Assembly: GCF_008107685.1 (NCBI RefSeq)
Contig: NZ_VIRF01000078.1
Location: 124,001-188,000, forward strand
Source of the DNA: Novosphingobium sp. BW1
GTDB taxonomy: Bacteria; Pseudomonadota; Alphaproteobacteria; Sphingomonadales; Sphingomonadaceae
Reading direction: 5' to 3'
DNA: 64,000 bases
A program made the translations under genes and the position numbers. Positions 52,530 through 61,239 of the stretch are shown here, piece after piece; position 1 is the first letter of the stretch; every line of letters begins with the position of its first letter. Under the pieces are notes generated by a model. That model worked only from the letters and a program-made list of their open reading frames with translations. It was not told the DNA's origin and did not search any database.

Positions 52530-53149
52530 GCGGAGGCAACCTTGGCGCCACTCTGGAAGGCCAGCCGCTCCTCGCGCTGACGGTGGCCGCCATCGTGCTC
52601 GCCGTTGCCGCGCAGATGGTGAGCGGGAAGCGTCCGGGTCTTGGCACGGGAATGCGCAATGTCGCCTATCTCGGACTTCTCGTGGCAGGACTGCTCACGG
52701 TCGTTCAGTTCGCAGGCAGCAACCGGACCTCGGACGCCGCGCTCTGGCTCGACCATACCCGCGAGGCCAGTATCGAAGGCGACGAAACCGTCATCGCCAT
52801 GCGCGCGGACGGACACTTCTGGGTCAAGGCGCAACTGAATGGCGAACCGGTCGACTTCATGATCGACACCGGCGCAACCTACACCACGGTTCCGCAAAGC
52901 GTTGCGCAACGCACCGGTCTTGCCGCCAGCCAGAACGGCGAAGGCCGTCTGCTCGACACTGCCAACGGCACCGTTGTCGCGCGCATGGGTCTCGCCCGTT
53001 CGCTGTGCCTCGGCACCATCAAGGCGACCGACCTCCCACTCGCTGTTCTGCCCGACACGCAGAACGAGACCTCCGTCATTGGCATGAATCTGCTTTCACA
53101 GATGAAGAGCTGGCGCGTGGACGGTGAGCGGCTGATCCTGAAGCCATGA
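52526..53149 (+). CDS. Membrane-anchored clan AA aspartic protease (copy 1)
   Basis: A 207-residue retropepsin-like protease: two N-terminal hydrophobic segments (LLALTVAAIVLAVAAQMV and VAYLGLLVAGLLTVVQFA), then FMIDTGATYTTVP with the catalytic Asp (DTGA), and VIGMNLLSQMKSWRVDGERL. It resembles the TIGR02281 family of membrane aspartyl proteases. GTG start at 52526 overlaps the cca stop. A paralogue lies 57 bp downstream. Confidence 0.86.
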   Translation: MSGGNLGATLEGQPLLALTVAAIVLAVAAQMVSGKRPGLGTGMRNVAYLGLLVAGLLTVVQFAGSNRTSDAALWLDHTREASIEGDETVIAMRADGHFWVKAQLNGEPVDFMIDTGATYTTVPQSVAQRTGLAASQNGEGRLLDTANGTVVARMGLARSLCLGTIKATDLPLAVLPDTQNETSVIGMNLLSQMKSWRVDGERLILKP

Positions 53150-53206
53150 GCATGGCGCCTAGCCCGGTCAGGAACCGGCAAGGTCTGTGCGGGTAGTATA
53201 GGGACC

Positions 53207-53872
53207 ATGAACCTCGAAATTCCCGACCAGCTCGATGACCTTGCGAGCTATCTTGCAGGCCAGCCACTCCTTGCGCTCGCGTTGGGCGCCTTGCTGGTGA
53301 CGATGCTCGGCGGCCTCCTGCGCGGGCCCCTGCCGTTCCTCGGCGGTTTCGTGAAGGGCGTGGGCAACCTTGGCCTTGTCGCCGCCCTGCTCCTCACCAT
53401 CGCCCAGTTCGCACGGCTCAATACCGGTTTCGACTTTGCCCTGCCCCAGGTCGGGATCGAGCGGCAAAGCGTTGAGGGCAGCGAAACACGGGTCGCCATG
53501 GCCCCGGACGGACACTTTTGGATCCGCGCCAGCATCAACGGCGTCGAACGCGATTTTCTGGTCGACACCGGGGCTACCCTCACGGCACTTGCTCCCGTGA
53601 CAGCCCAAGCCGCACGGATCGAACATTCGCCCGTTCCCCGCCGGATTGCGATGCGCACGGCCAACGGCACCGTCCCCGCCGAACTCGTCACCGTAGACGA
53701 ACTACGCTTCGGGAACATCGTCGCGCGCGATCTCGATGCCGTCGTCGCGCCGGGCCTAGGCGAACAGAACGTGATCGGGATGAACCTGCTCTCGCGTCTT
53801 GCCAGCTGGCGTGTCGAGGGCCGCACGCTGATCCTCGTACCAAACCACCCTCAGCCGGTAGAAGAGATTTAG
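53207..53872 (+). CDS. Membrane-anchored clan AA aspartic protease (copy 2)
   Basis: A 221-residue paralogue of the upstream gene: N-terminal helices LALALGALLVTMLGGLL and LVAALLLTIAQFA, FLVDTGATLTALAP with catalytic Asp, and VIGMNLLSRLASWRVEGRTL. Both copies keep DTGA and the GxN(L/M) elements. It probably dimerises in the inner membrane with the active site periplasmic. It ends 53 bp before parC's stop (convergent), with a REP-like palindrome between. Confidence 0.86.
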   Translation: MNLEIPDQLDDLASYLAGQPLLALALGALLVTMLGGLLRGPLPFLGGFVKGVGNLGLVAALLLTIAQFARLNTGFDFALPQVGIERQSVEGSETRVAMAPDGHFWIRASINGVERDFLVDTGATLTALAPVTAQAARIEHSPVPRRIAMRTANGTVPAELVTVDELRFGNIVARDLDAVVAPGLGEQNVIGMNLLSRLASWRVEGRTLILVPNHPQPVEEI

Positions 53873-53884
53873 CAGAAGGATTCT

Positions 53885-53907
53885 TGCAAGGGCCTATCGC
53901 CCTCGCA
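53885..53907. repeat. REP-like palindrome (copy C, inverted orientation)
   Basis: TGCAAGGGC and GCCCTCGCA form a 9-bp stem (one mismatch) around CTATC. The reverse complement contains the AGGGCGATAG core. Lies between convergent genes and may terminate both. Confidence 0.5.
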
Positions 53908-53924
53908 ATCGCTTCCTTCGTTCT

Positions 53925-56213
53925 TCAGAACTTGTTGTCACGCGGGAAACCGTTGGGCGGCAAGCGCCCGGCCGCCCCGCGCGCGACCTTCCACATCGCG
54001 ATGTCCTTTTCGGTACGCGTGCGCCCGGTGTCGCCGCCCATCCTCCAGGAGAGACCCTCTTCCAGCTTGAGCGTGGTCACGTCCGCCATCCCCCCGTCGC
54101 GGTAGCGCTGGAGCGTCACGCCCTGCCCCTTGGCCATGATCGGCAGCTCATCCAGATTGAAGACGACGAGCTTGCGGTTGTCTCCCACCACGGCCACGTG
54201 ATCGTGCTCGGCCGGGATTTCGCGCACCACGGTCAGCTTCACGCCCGGCTTGGTGCTCATCACCGCCTTGCCCTTGCGGGTTTCCGCCAGGATCTCGTCG
54301 GTCACGACGGCAAAGCCGCGCCCCATGTTGGAGGCCAGCAGGAGCTGCCCCTTGGGCTTGTGCGCAAGTGCGGCAACGATCTGTGCTTCTGCGTCAATGT
54401 CGACCATCGTGCGGATCGGCTCGCCAAAGCCGCGCGCGCCGGGCAACTTGTCGCCACCCAACGTATAGAACCGGCCATTGTCGAGTGCGATCAGCAACTT
54501 GTCCGTCGTCTGCGCGTGGAATACATAGGCTGGGCCGTCGCCTTCCTTATACTTGAATTCGCTGTCGAGCGCGACGTGGCCCTTGGCCGCGCGAATCCAG
54601 CCGCGCTGCGAGAGGATCACCGTAATCGGCTCCTTCTCGATCATCGCGTCCATCGAGAATTCGACCGTGGGGCGCGCTTCGGCAATCGTCGTGCGGCGGC
54701 GGCCAAGCTCGGTATCTTCGGCGTAATCCTTGCGCAGCGCCGTCAGATCGCGCTTGAGGCGTGTGCGCTGGCGCGCCGGACTCTCGAGCAGCTTGGTGAG
54801 CTCGTCCTGCTCCTTGAGCAGTCCCTCGTGCTCCTGGCGGAGCTCCATTTCCTCCAGCTTGCGCAAGGAGCGCAGGCGCATGTTGAGGATCGCTTCGGCC
54901 TGCCGGTCGGTGAGGTTGAATTCCTCCATCATCACCGCCTTGGGCTCATCCTCAGTCCGAATGATTTCGATGATCCGGTCGAGGTTGAGATAGGCGATGA
55001 TGTAGCCTTCAACGAGCTCGAGACGGGCGGCGATCTTGTCCAGTCGGTGCTGCGTGCGGCGCTGGAGAATGTCGATCTGGTTGACGACCCACTGACGCAG
55101 CAGGTCCTTCAGCCCGACCACACCGGGCGTGCGCTGCGCGTCGAGGACGTTCAGATTGAGCGAGAAGCGGCTCTCCAGATCAGTCAGCCGGTAGAGGCTT
55201 TCCTTCAGGAGTTCCGGATCGACATTGCGGCTCTTGGGTACAAGGACAATGCGGATCTGCTCGTCGCTCTCGTCGCGCACGTCTTCCAGGATGGGCAGCT
55301 TCTTGTCCGCGATAAGCTGCGCGATTTGCTCGATAAGCTTGCCCTTGGCGAGCATGTAGGGAATTTCGCTAACGACCAGCTGCCACTGGCCGCCACCCAT
55401 TTTCTCGACGCCGCTTTCCTCCCAGTTGCCCGCCTCGTCCCGGCCATTGGAGAAGCGTCCGCGCATGCGGAAGGCGCCCTTGCCCGTCTCGTAGGCGTGG
55501 GAGATAGCCGCCGCACTGTCGACGACAAGACCGCCGGTTGCAAAGTCAGGCCCATGGAAAACCTCCATAAGCTGTGCATGCTCAACCTGCGGGTTCTCGA
55601 TCAGGAGCATCGTCGCATCAATGATCTCGGCCGCGTTGTGGCTGGGGATCGAGGTCGCCATGCCCACCGCGATACCCGTCGCCCCGTTCGCTAGCAGGTT
55701 CGGGAAGAGCCCCGGGAAGATGTCCGGCTCGCTCTCTTCGCCATTGTAGGTCGGGATGAAGTCGACGGTGCCTTCATCGAGCCCCGCCATAAGCTGGATC
55801 GCGGTCTTGGTGAGGCGCGCCTCGGTGTAGCGGTAGGCCGCCGCGTTATCGCCATCGATGTTGCCGAAATTGCCCTGCCCCTGCACCAGCGGGTAGCGCA
55901 GCGAGAAGTCCTGCGCGAGGCGAACCATCGCATCGTAGACCGACGCATCCCCATGCGGGTGATACTTGCCGATCACGTCGCCAACGACGCGCGCGGACTT
56001 CTTGTAGGCACTTGCCGGATCGAGCTTCAGTTGCCGCATCGCCCAGAGCAGGCGCCGGTGAACCGGCTTCAGACCGTCGCGAAGGTCGGGCAGCGAACGC
56101 GCGGTGATCGTCGAAAGCGCATAGACGAGGTAGCGCTCGGAAAGCGCGGCATCGAAAGGCGCATCGACAATGGCGTCGAACGGATCGGAACTGTCGTCGA
56201 GAGAAGTCACCAT
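53925..56213 (-). CDS. parC: DNA topoisomerase IV subunit A
   Basis: A 762-residue type IIA topoisomerase subunit. The N-terminal breakage-reunion domain has [32 protein letters not shown] and [13 protein letters not shown] (catalytic Tyr). [19 protein letters not shown] follows. The C-terminal part shows reduced GyrA-type blades, and the protein is shorter than GyrA, so ParC is more likely. It decatenates daughter chromosomes with ParE. ATG 56213 ([13 protein letters not shown]). Confidence 0.94.
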   Translation of the reverse strand: MVTSLDDSSDPFDAIVDAPFDAALSERYLVYALSTITARSLPDLRDGLKPVHRRLLWAMRQLKLDPASAYKKSARVVGDVIGKYHPHGDASVYDAMVRLAQDFSLRYPLVQGQGNFGNIDGDNAAAYRYTEARLTKTAIQLMAGLDEGTVDFIPTYNGEESEPDIFPGLFPNLLANGATGIAVGMATSIPSHNAAEIIDATMLLIENPQVEHAQLMEVFHGPDFATGGLVVDSAAAISHAYETGKGAFRMRGRFSNGRDEAGNWEESGVEKMGGGQWQLVVSEIPYMLAKGKLIEQIAQLIADKKLPILEDVRDESDEQIRIVLVPKSRNVDPELLKESLYRLTDLESRFSLNLNVLDAQRTPGVVGLKDLLRQWVVNQIDILQRRTQHRLDKIAARLELVEGYIIAYLNLDRIIEIIRTEDEPKAVMMEEFNLTDRQAEAILNMRLRSLRKLEEMELRQEHEGLLKEQDELTKLLESPARQRTRLKRDLTALRKDYAEDTELGRRRTTIAEARPTVEFSMDAMIEKEPITVILSQRGWIRAAKGHVALDSEFKYKEGDGPAYVFHAQTTDKLLIALDNGRFYTLGGDKLPGARGFGEPIRTMVDIDAEAQIVAALAHKPKGQLLLASNMGRGFAVVTDEILAETRKGKAVMSTKPGVKLTVVREIPAEHDHVAVVGDNRKLVVFNLDELPIMAKGQGVTLQRYRDGGMADVTTLKLEEGLSWRMGGDTGRTRTEKDIAMWKVARGAAGRLPPNGFPRDNKF

Positions 56214-56321
56214 GATGGCCGGCAGCGTAGCAGCGCGGGACCACACTCCAAAGCGACAATTCGCAGTTTTCCGCAGGCTTGCGGCGCGCTTTTCTCTCTT
56301 GAAAATCAGAATGGAGAGAGA

Positions 56322-56858
56322 GTGCTCGGTCCGACAAGGCCCGTGTGGCCGCTTACGCCTGTTCTTGCTTCGTTTCTGCTGGTCGGTTGCGGCGAGGCGG
56401 GTAACTACGAAGCCACTCCGAGCGGGGTAGACAAGATCACGACGGCAGACATCAGCGAAGAGCCGCCAAAGGAAGCGCCGGAGAGCGGCGAGATCCCCGT
56501 TTCGGTTCCGCGCATCGCCTACACCTACCGCTACCAATATCGCCTGGTCGCCGAACTGGTGGAGGCCGAGCGCGGCGTCGCCAAGGTCAATGAGGAGATC
56601 GACCAGGCCGAGAGCTGGTTGGCGCAAATGCAGGGCCGGGTCGACTTCAGTGCAATGAACCTCTCCTACGTCTCGCGCACGCCGTCGAGCCGCGGCTTCC
56701 TTGGACCTATTCGAGAGGCGGTGCGCAATCTCGACACGATCCTCGGCACCGTGATCGGCGCGCTCATCATCCTGGGAGCCATCGGCATTCCGCTGGGCTT
56801 CGTGATCTGGGGGATCGTCTGGCTGGTGGGCCACCTGCGCCGTCGCCGGAATGGCTGA
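56322..56858 (+). CDS. DUF4349-type lipoprotein with internal deletion
   Basis: A 178-residue lipoprotein: signal/lipobox SFLLVGC, then [14 protein letters not shown], directly followed by [34 protein letters not shown] and a C-terminal membrane segment ([20 protein letters not shown]). In DUF4349 proteins the two blocks are separated by roughly 80-100 residues; here they are fused, which suggests an in-frame deletion. GTG 56322 has GGAG five bases upstream. It starts divergently from parC. Confidence 0.75.
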   Translation: MLGPTRPVWPLTPVLASFLLVGCGEAGNYEATPSGVDKITTADISEEPPKEAPESGEIPVSVPRIAYTYRYQYRLVAELVEAERGVAKVNEEIDQAESWLAQMQGRVDFSAMNLSYVSRTPSSRGFLGPIREAVRNLDTILGTVIGALIILGAIGIPLGFVIWGIVWLVGHLRRRRNG

Positions 56859-56980
56859 CCAACGCAGAGCGACATTCTCCGATCCGTGTCCAAGGCGCGG
56901 CAGACCGTGTCGGGACCGGGAACGGCACGTGTCGCGGCGGTGTTGAATGAGGGAACACTAATAGAAAAGGAGGTTATGAC

Positions 56981-57520
56981 ATGACCCAGCGCATCCTCAT
57001 CCTCGCCACCGACGGTTTTGAACCCTCCGAGCTCACCGGTCCGCGCGATGCCCTTCGCGATGCCGGCATGGATGTTCAGATCGCCAGCCCCGAGGCCGGC
57101 GAGATTAAGGGCTGGGATCACACCGACTGGTGCGATCCGGTTAAGGTAGATCTCGCCCTCGACGATGTGAAGGCGAGCGAGTTCGATGCTCTCGTCCTGC
57201 CCGGCGGCCAGATCAATCCCGATACCCTGCGCCTCAATTCCACGGCGGTGGAACTGGTCCAGGCCTTCGTCCATTCGGGCAAGCCCGTTGGCGCAATCTG
57301 CCACGCGCCTTGGCTGCTGATAGAAGCGGACGCGGTTCGCGGCAAGACTGTCACCGGCTGGCCCTCGATCCGCACCGATCTAGCCAACGCGGGCGCGAAC
57401 GTGGTCGACCGCCAAGTGGCAGTCGATGGCAACATCATTACGAGCCGCAACCCCGACGACATCCCGGCCTTCTCAAACGCCCTGATCGAGGCCATCAGGG
57501 TTCCGGCGCAAGCCGCTTGA
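56981..57520 (+). CDS. DJ-1/PfpI-family protein
   Basis: A 179-residue class I glutamine amidotransferase-like protein. The nucleophile elbow AICHAPWLLIEAD contains the conserved Cys and His, and the Glu is in ATDGFEPSEL. Such proteins include YhbO/PfpI deglycases and chaperones of the stress response. A strong Shine-Dalgarno AAGGAGGT precedes the ATG. A terminator downstream (57555) also serves the convergent ferredoxin gene. Confidence 0.92.
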   Translation: MTQRILILATDGFEPSELTGPRDALRDAGMDVQIASPEAGEIKGWDHTDWCDPVKVDLALDDVKASEFDALVLPGGQINPDTLRLNSTAVELVQAFVHSGKPVGAICHAPWLLIEADAVRGKTVTGWPSIRTDLANAGANVVDRQVAVDGNIITSRNPDDIPAFSNALIEAIRVPAQAA

Positions 57521-57554
57521 CAAGGGCCACCCCGATCACGTCCCGAAAAACGCG

Positions 57555-57582
57555 CAGCCGCACTCCTAACGGAGTGCGGCTG
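57555..57582 (-). terminator. Terminator between PfpI-like and ferredoxin genes
   Basis: CAGCCGCACTCC and GGAGTGCGGCTG form a perfect 12-bp stem with loop TAAC. On the minus strand it is followed by GCGCGTTTTTC, so it ends the ferredoxin transcript 15 bp after its stop; plus-strand reading lacks a U-run. Confidence 0.8.
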
Positions 57583-57596
57583 TCGCCTATTCCGGC

Positions 57597-57929
57597 TCAG
57601 CCGATCTGCATGTCGCGCGAAACGCCGGGGATACGCACCTCGATCCCGTCGAGATCCTCGGTCAGTTCGATCTGACACGAAAGGCGGCTGGTACGCGCCA
57701 CACCCGCAGCCAGATCAAGCATGTCCTCTTCGTCCATGGAGGCGGGCTCGACCTTTGCAAACCACTCATCCGACAAATAGACATGACAGGTCGAGCAGGC
57801 CATCTGCCCCTCACATGTCCCTTCAAGCGGCATGCCCGCGGCCTGAGCCACTTCGAGCAGGCGCGTTCCAGGCTCAGCTTCTGCCGAAACCTTGTTCCCT
57901 TCGGTCGTGACGAATTGCACGTATACCAA
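57597..57929 (-). CDS. Adrenodoxin-type 2Fe-2S ferredoxin
   Basis: A 110-residue ferredoxin with cluster Cys in GTCEGQMACSTCHVYL and a later Cys in SRLSCQIELTEDLDG. This is the Fdx/adrenodoxin type used in Fe-S cluster biogenesis or P450 redox chains. Translation starts at TTG 57929 with GGGAG seven bases upstream. It directly follows a cysteine desulfurase gene (2-bp gap). Confidence 0.9.
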   Translation of the reverse strand: MVYVQFVTTEGNKVSAEAEPGTRLLEVAQAAGMPLEGTCEGQMACSTCHVYLSDEWFAKVEPASMDEEDMLDLAAGVARTSRLSCQIELTEDLDGIEVRIPGVSRDMQIG

Positions 57930-57931
57930 GT

Positions 57932-59011
57932 TCAGACTCCCTGCGCCGCCGCAGCGGCTTCTATTTGAGCGCAGGCATCCTCTATGTCCCGTTGTGTACT
58001 ATATCGCCCGAATCCCAAACGGATAGAGGCCTTGGCCGCGCTGTCGGCAAGTCCGAGTGCACGCAACACGTGACTGGGCCTCCCCGAGCCGCTGGCGCAA
58101 GCCGAGCCAGCCGAAAACGCCACCGTGCGAAGATCGGACATCAGACGGGCTACATCCAACCCCTTGCGATGCAGGTTTAAATTTCCTTTCCACCGCTGTT
58201 CCGCCGAGCCATTGAGGTCCCAGTCCGACAAAGCCGCACGCGCAATATCCCAAAGCCGGGCAATATGCGCTGCGTCCTCATCGCGACTCTTGAGCGCCAG
58301 CGCGGCTGCTGCACCGAACCCGGCACACAGCGCCGGGCTCAAGGTGCCCGAACGCAGGCCCTGCTCCTGCCCGCCGCCGCGGATCAGCGGATCGACATCG
58401 AGCCCGTCGCGCACCCAAAGCGCACCGATCCCCTTGGGACCGTACATCTTGTGGGCGCTAACCGCGATCATGTCCGCGCCTTGTGGCGGCGCGATCTTGC
58501 CAGCTCCCTGCGCCGCATCGCACAGGAACAGCGCGCCTGCGGCATGGGCGCGCTGCGCCAGTTCGTTCACTGGCTGGACCGTGCCGATTTCGTTGTTCAC
58601 CTGCATGACCGCGACGAGATGCGTGCCCTCGCGCAGCGACGCGTCGGTGGCCACGCAGCCATCCTCCCCGACCGGAATTTCCTGCACTTCAGAATCCATC
58701 CAGCGCGCGGTATCGAGCACGGCCGAGTGCTCGATGGCCGACACGGCCAGCCGCTTCGCCCCGCTTCCCACTATTGCCAGGTTGATCGCCTCGGTTGCGC
58801 CCGAGGTAAAGATCACGCGGCCTTCTGGTGGCAGAAGCGCGGCTACCTGATCGCGCGCGACCTCCACGGCGGCGGCCGCCATGCGCCCGGGGCGGTGCGG
58901 GCTGTGTGGGTTGGCAAAGCCGATGGTCTCGGGTCCACCCAGCCAGAACAGCATGGCCTCGCGCGCCTCAGGCGCGAGCGGGGTCGTTGCCTGATAGTCG
59001 AGATAGATCAC
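57932..59011 (-). CDS. Cysteine desulfurase (NifS/IscS-like)
   Basis: A 359-residue PLP enzyme releasing sulfur from cysteine. The start MIYLDYQATTPLAPEAREA is typical; PLP Lys lies in AVSAHKMYGPKGIGAL, the catalytic Cys in AFSAGSACASGSGRPSHVL. It overlaps the 3' end of the second desulfurase by four bases and precedes the ferredoxin gene, so the three form a sulfur-mobilising operon. Confidence 0.93.
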   Translation of the reverse strand: MIYLDYQATTPLAPEAREAMLFWLGGPETIGFANPHSPHRPGRMAAAAVEVARDQVAALLPPEGRVIFTSGATEAINLAIVGSGAKRLAVSAIEHSAVLDTARWMDSEVQEIPVGEDGCVATDASLREGTHLVAVMQVNNEIGTVQPVNELAQRAHAAGALFLCDAAQGAGKIAPPQGADMIAVSAHKMYGPKGIGALWVRDGLDVDPLIRGGGQEQGLRSGTLSPALCAGFGAAAALALKSRDEDAAHIARLWDIARAALSDWDLNGSAEQRWKGNLNLHRKGLDVARLMSDLRTVAFSAGSACASGSGRPSHVLRALGLADSAAKASIRLGFGRYSTQRDIEDACAQIEAAAAAQGV

Positions 59012-60168
59012 CCGTTCACCTGCGCCCAGGCTTTCGCAAAGGCATCGAGGTCCTGGAGTGTCGTGTTCCAGCCGATGCTGACCCGCACCGTGTGCCGCGC
59101 GGTGTCTTCATCGACCCCGAAGCCCTTGAGCACCCGGCTCTGCTTGAGTGTCCCCGACGAGCACGCGCTTCCCGCTGAAATCGCAAAGCCCATGGCATCG
59201 AGCCGGATGAGCATGGCGGTGGCAGCAAGCCTGGGCGCCGCGAGCGCGAAGATGTGCGAGCAGGCCGTGCCGGGCTGGATCACCTCACCAAATTCGGCGA
59301 GGCGGTCGCGGAAAGCGAAGCGTTCCTTCTCGCTCGTCGCCCAGCTCTCAACGCCGCCCGCTTCCAAGGCTGCGGCAAAGGCCATTGCCCCCGGCAGGTT
59401 CTCGGTTCCCGCACGGTAGCCACGCTCCTGCCCGCCGACCGGCTCCAGCAGCGCGAAGTCGCGCACCAGCAGCGCGCCGATCCCGACGGGACCACCCAGC
59501 TTGTGGGCCGAGACAACGATGAGGTCGGCCTCGGGCAACGGCGCCTTGCCTGCCGATTGCGAACAGTCGGCGAGCAGGAGCCCTCCGGCCGCCCGCATTG
59601 CCTCCAACGCTTCGTTCGCCCCAGAAGGCAGCAGCACGGTCCCTGTCTCGGAGTTGATCGACTGAAGCGCGAGTACACAGCGCCCCTCTTCGCCAAGGCG
59701 CTTGGCCAGAACCTGGCCGTCCAACGCGCCCCCTGCCATCGGCATTTCGAAGGCATCGGCCGAGGCACGAAAAACCGCGTCATGCTCGACCGCCGAAACA
59801 AGACGGCGCTGAATCTTCGCTCGGCCCAATCCCAGGGCCAGCGCCTCGCTCGCCCCCGAGGTGAAAAGAAGCTCACCGCTCCAGCCCAGCGCCCGCTTCA
59901 CCCGCTCACGCGCGTCCTCGAGCGCGGCGCGCGCGGCGCGCCCCTGCTTGTGCGGGCTGGAGGGATTGGCCCAGATTTCGGCACCTTCGAGCCACGCGGC
60001 GCGTGCCTCGGGCCGCAAGGTGGTGGTTGCGGCATGGTCCAGGTAGACAGGGGAAGAAATTGGCGGCTCCGCTTGTTTTGTCGTGATTGTTTTTGCTACG
60101 AATGTTTCTATATAAACTGCTCTCCCATTTCCACTCCTGCAATCACGGCCCCTTCCTTGCGCGGCCAT
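59008..60168 (-). CDS. Second cysteine desulfurase-like protein
   Basis: PLP Lys in VVSAHKLGGPVGIGALLV and catalytic Cys in ISAGSACSSGTLKQSRVL show an intact desulfurase. The family N-terminus VYLDHAATTTLRPEARAAW begins near residue 41. ATG 60168 gives a 386-residue protein with a 40-residue, compositionally odd leader (AT-rich). ATT 60060, preceded by GGAG six bases away, gives a family-like start but would be non-canonical. It overlaps the next desulfurase by four bases. Confidence 0.88.
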   Translation of the reverse strand: MAAQGRGRDCRSGNGRAVYIETFVAKTITTKQAEPPISSPVYLDHAATTTLRPEARAAWLEGAEIWANPSSPHKQGRAARAALEDARERVKRALGWSGELLFTSGASEALALGLGRAKIQRRLVSAVEHDAVFRASADAFEMPMAGGALDGQVLAKRLGEEGRCVLALQSINSETGTVLLPSGANEALEAMRAAGGLLLADCSQSAGKAPLPEADLIVVSAHKLGGPVGIGALLVRDFALLEPVGGQERGYRAGTENLPGAMAFAAALEAGGVESWATSEKERFAFRDRLAEFGEVIQPGTACSHIFALAAPRLAATAMLIRLDAMGFAISAGSACSSGTLKQSRVLKGFGVDEDTARHTVRVSIGWNTTLQDLDAFAKAWAQVNG

Positions 60169-60205
60169 TCTTGCCGGAGCCTCAACAAGTCAGGTTCGCT
60201 ATTCC

Positions 60206-60862
60206 ATGCCCGCAGTGATCTTTCCCGGACCCGAAGGCCGTCTTGAAGGCCGCTTCCAGCCTGCACCGCGTCCGCGTGCGCCGGTCGCCATGATCCTCCA
60301 CCCGCACCCGCAGGCGGGCGGAACGATGAACGACCGCATCACGCAGCATCTCTACAAGACCTTCGTTGCACGCGGCTTTGCCACCCTGCGCTTCAACTTC
60401 CGCGGCGTGGGCCGCAGCCAGGGCAGCTTCGACAATGGCATCGGCGAACTTTCGGACGCGGCCGCCGCGCTCGACTGGGTGCAGCAGATCCACCCCGAAA
60501 GCTCGACCACCTGGATCGCGGGCTACTCGTTCGGCGCGCTGATTGGCATGCAACTCCTTATGCGCCGCCCGGAAATCCGCGGCTTCATCTCGATCGCGCC
60601 GCCCGCCAACATGTACGACTTCAGCTTCCTCGCACCCTGCCCCGCCTCGGGCATCATCATTCAGGGTGACGCCGACACGGTGGTGACACCCAACGCGGTG
60701 CAAAAGCTGGTCGACAAGCTACGCACCCAGAAGCACATCACCATCCACCATGATGAAGTGCGCAAGGCCAACCACTTCTTCGAAAACGAGACCGATGACC
60801 TGATGAAGTCGGTCAACAACTACCTCGATATGCGCCTCGCGCCGGACTGCCCGATCAAGTAA
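60206..60862 (+). CDS. Alpha/beta hydrolase
   Basis: A 218-residue hydrolase: PVAMILHPHPQAGGTMND, ATLRFNFRGVGRSQG, the nucleophile elbow GYSFGA, Asp in IIIQGDADTVV and His in KANHFF. Homologues lie next to Fe-S/cysteine desulfurase genes in many Alphaproteobacteria; the substrate is unknown. It diverges from the second cysteine desulfurase, with which it may share a promoter region. Confidence 0.88.
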   Translation: MPAVIFPGPEGRLEGRFQPAPRPRAPVAMILHPHPQAGGTMNDRITQHLYKTFVARGFATLRFNFRGVGRSQGSFDNGIGELSDAAAALDWVQQIHPESSTTWIAGYSFGALIGMQLLMRRPEIRGFISIAPPANMYDFSFLAPCPASGIIIQGDADTVVTPNAVQKLVDKLRTQKHITIHHDEVRKANHFFENETDDLMKSVNNYLDMRLAPDCPIK

Positions 60863-60884
60863 TCGCGCAGGTCCACGCACGGCA

Positions 60885-60929
60885 CGCAAGACGGGGCGTC
60901 GCGGGGCTACTGCGGCGCCCCGTCTTGCG
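60885..60929. terminator. Bidirectional terminator after the hydrolase gene
   Basis: CGCAAGACGGGGCG and CGCCCCGTCTTGCG form a perfect 14-bp stem around a 17-base loop. It covers the 3' end of the small membrane protein gene on the minus strand. Confidence 0.7.
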
Positions 60930-61122
60930 TTTCGGCGATACTGGTAAGCGAGCGGCCATCAGGCGTGGGCACGGTGAGGATCGCGACGTTGACCGCCATG
61001 ATCCCTGCGAGGACGAGCATCAGCACGGCCCGTTTGCGATGGCCGGGACGACGCCACAGTGCGATACCGCCCAGCACCAGAGCAATGCAGGCGAGGACCA
61101 TGAGGGAAAGCGCAATAGCCAT
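60907..61122 (-). CDS. Small two-helix membrane protein
   Basis: A 71-residue protein with two hydrophobic stretches, IALSLMVLACIALVLGGIAL and AVLMLVLAGIMAVNVAILTV, separated by the basic WRRPGHRKR loop. Function unknown. It lies convergent to the hydrolase and divergent from the DUF885 gene. Confidence 0.65.
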   Translation of the reverse strand: MAIALSLMVLACIALVLGGIALWRRPGHRKRAVLMLVLAGIMAVNVAILTVPTPDGRSLTSIAETQDGAPQ

Positions 61123-61239
61123 GACGAGGCGATAGCCGATCCCCGGGCGCGATGCGAGCGCCGATCCGGCCGCGCTTTCCGCCTCCTTTCATCCCCATCC
61201 GCGTTTGACTTGTCCGCCTGTCGGAGCCAATTTCGCGTA

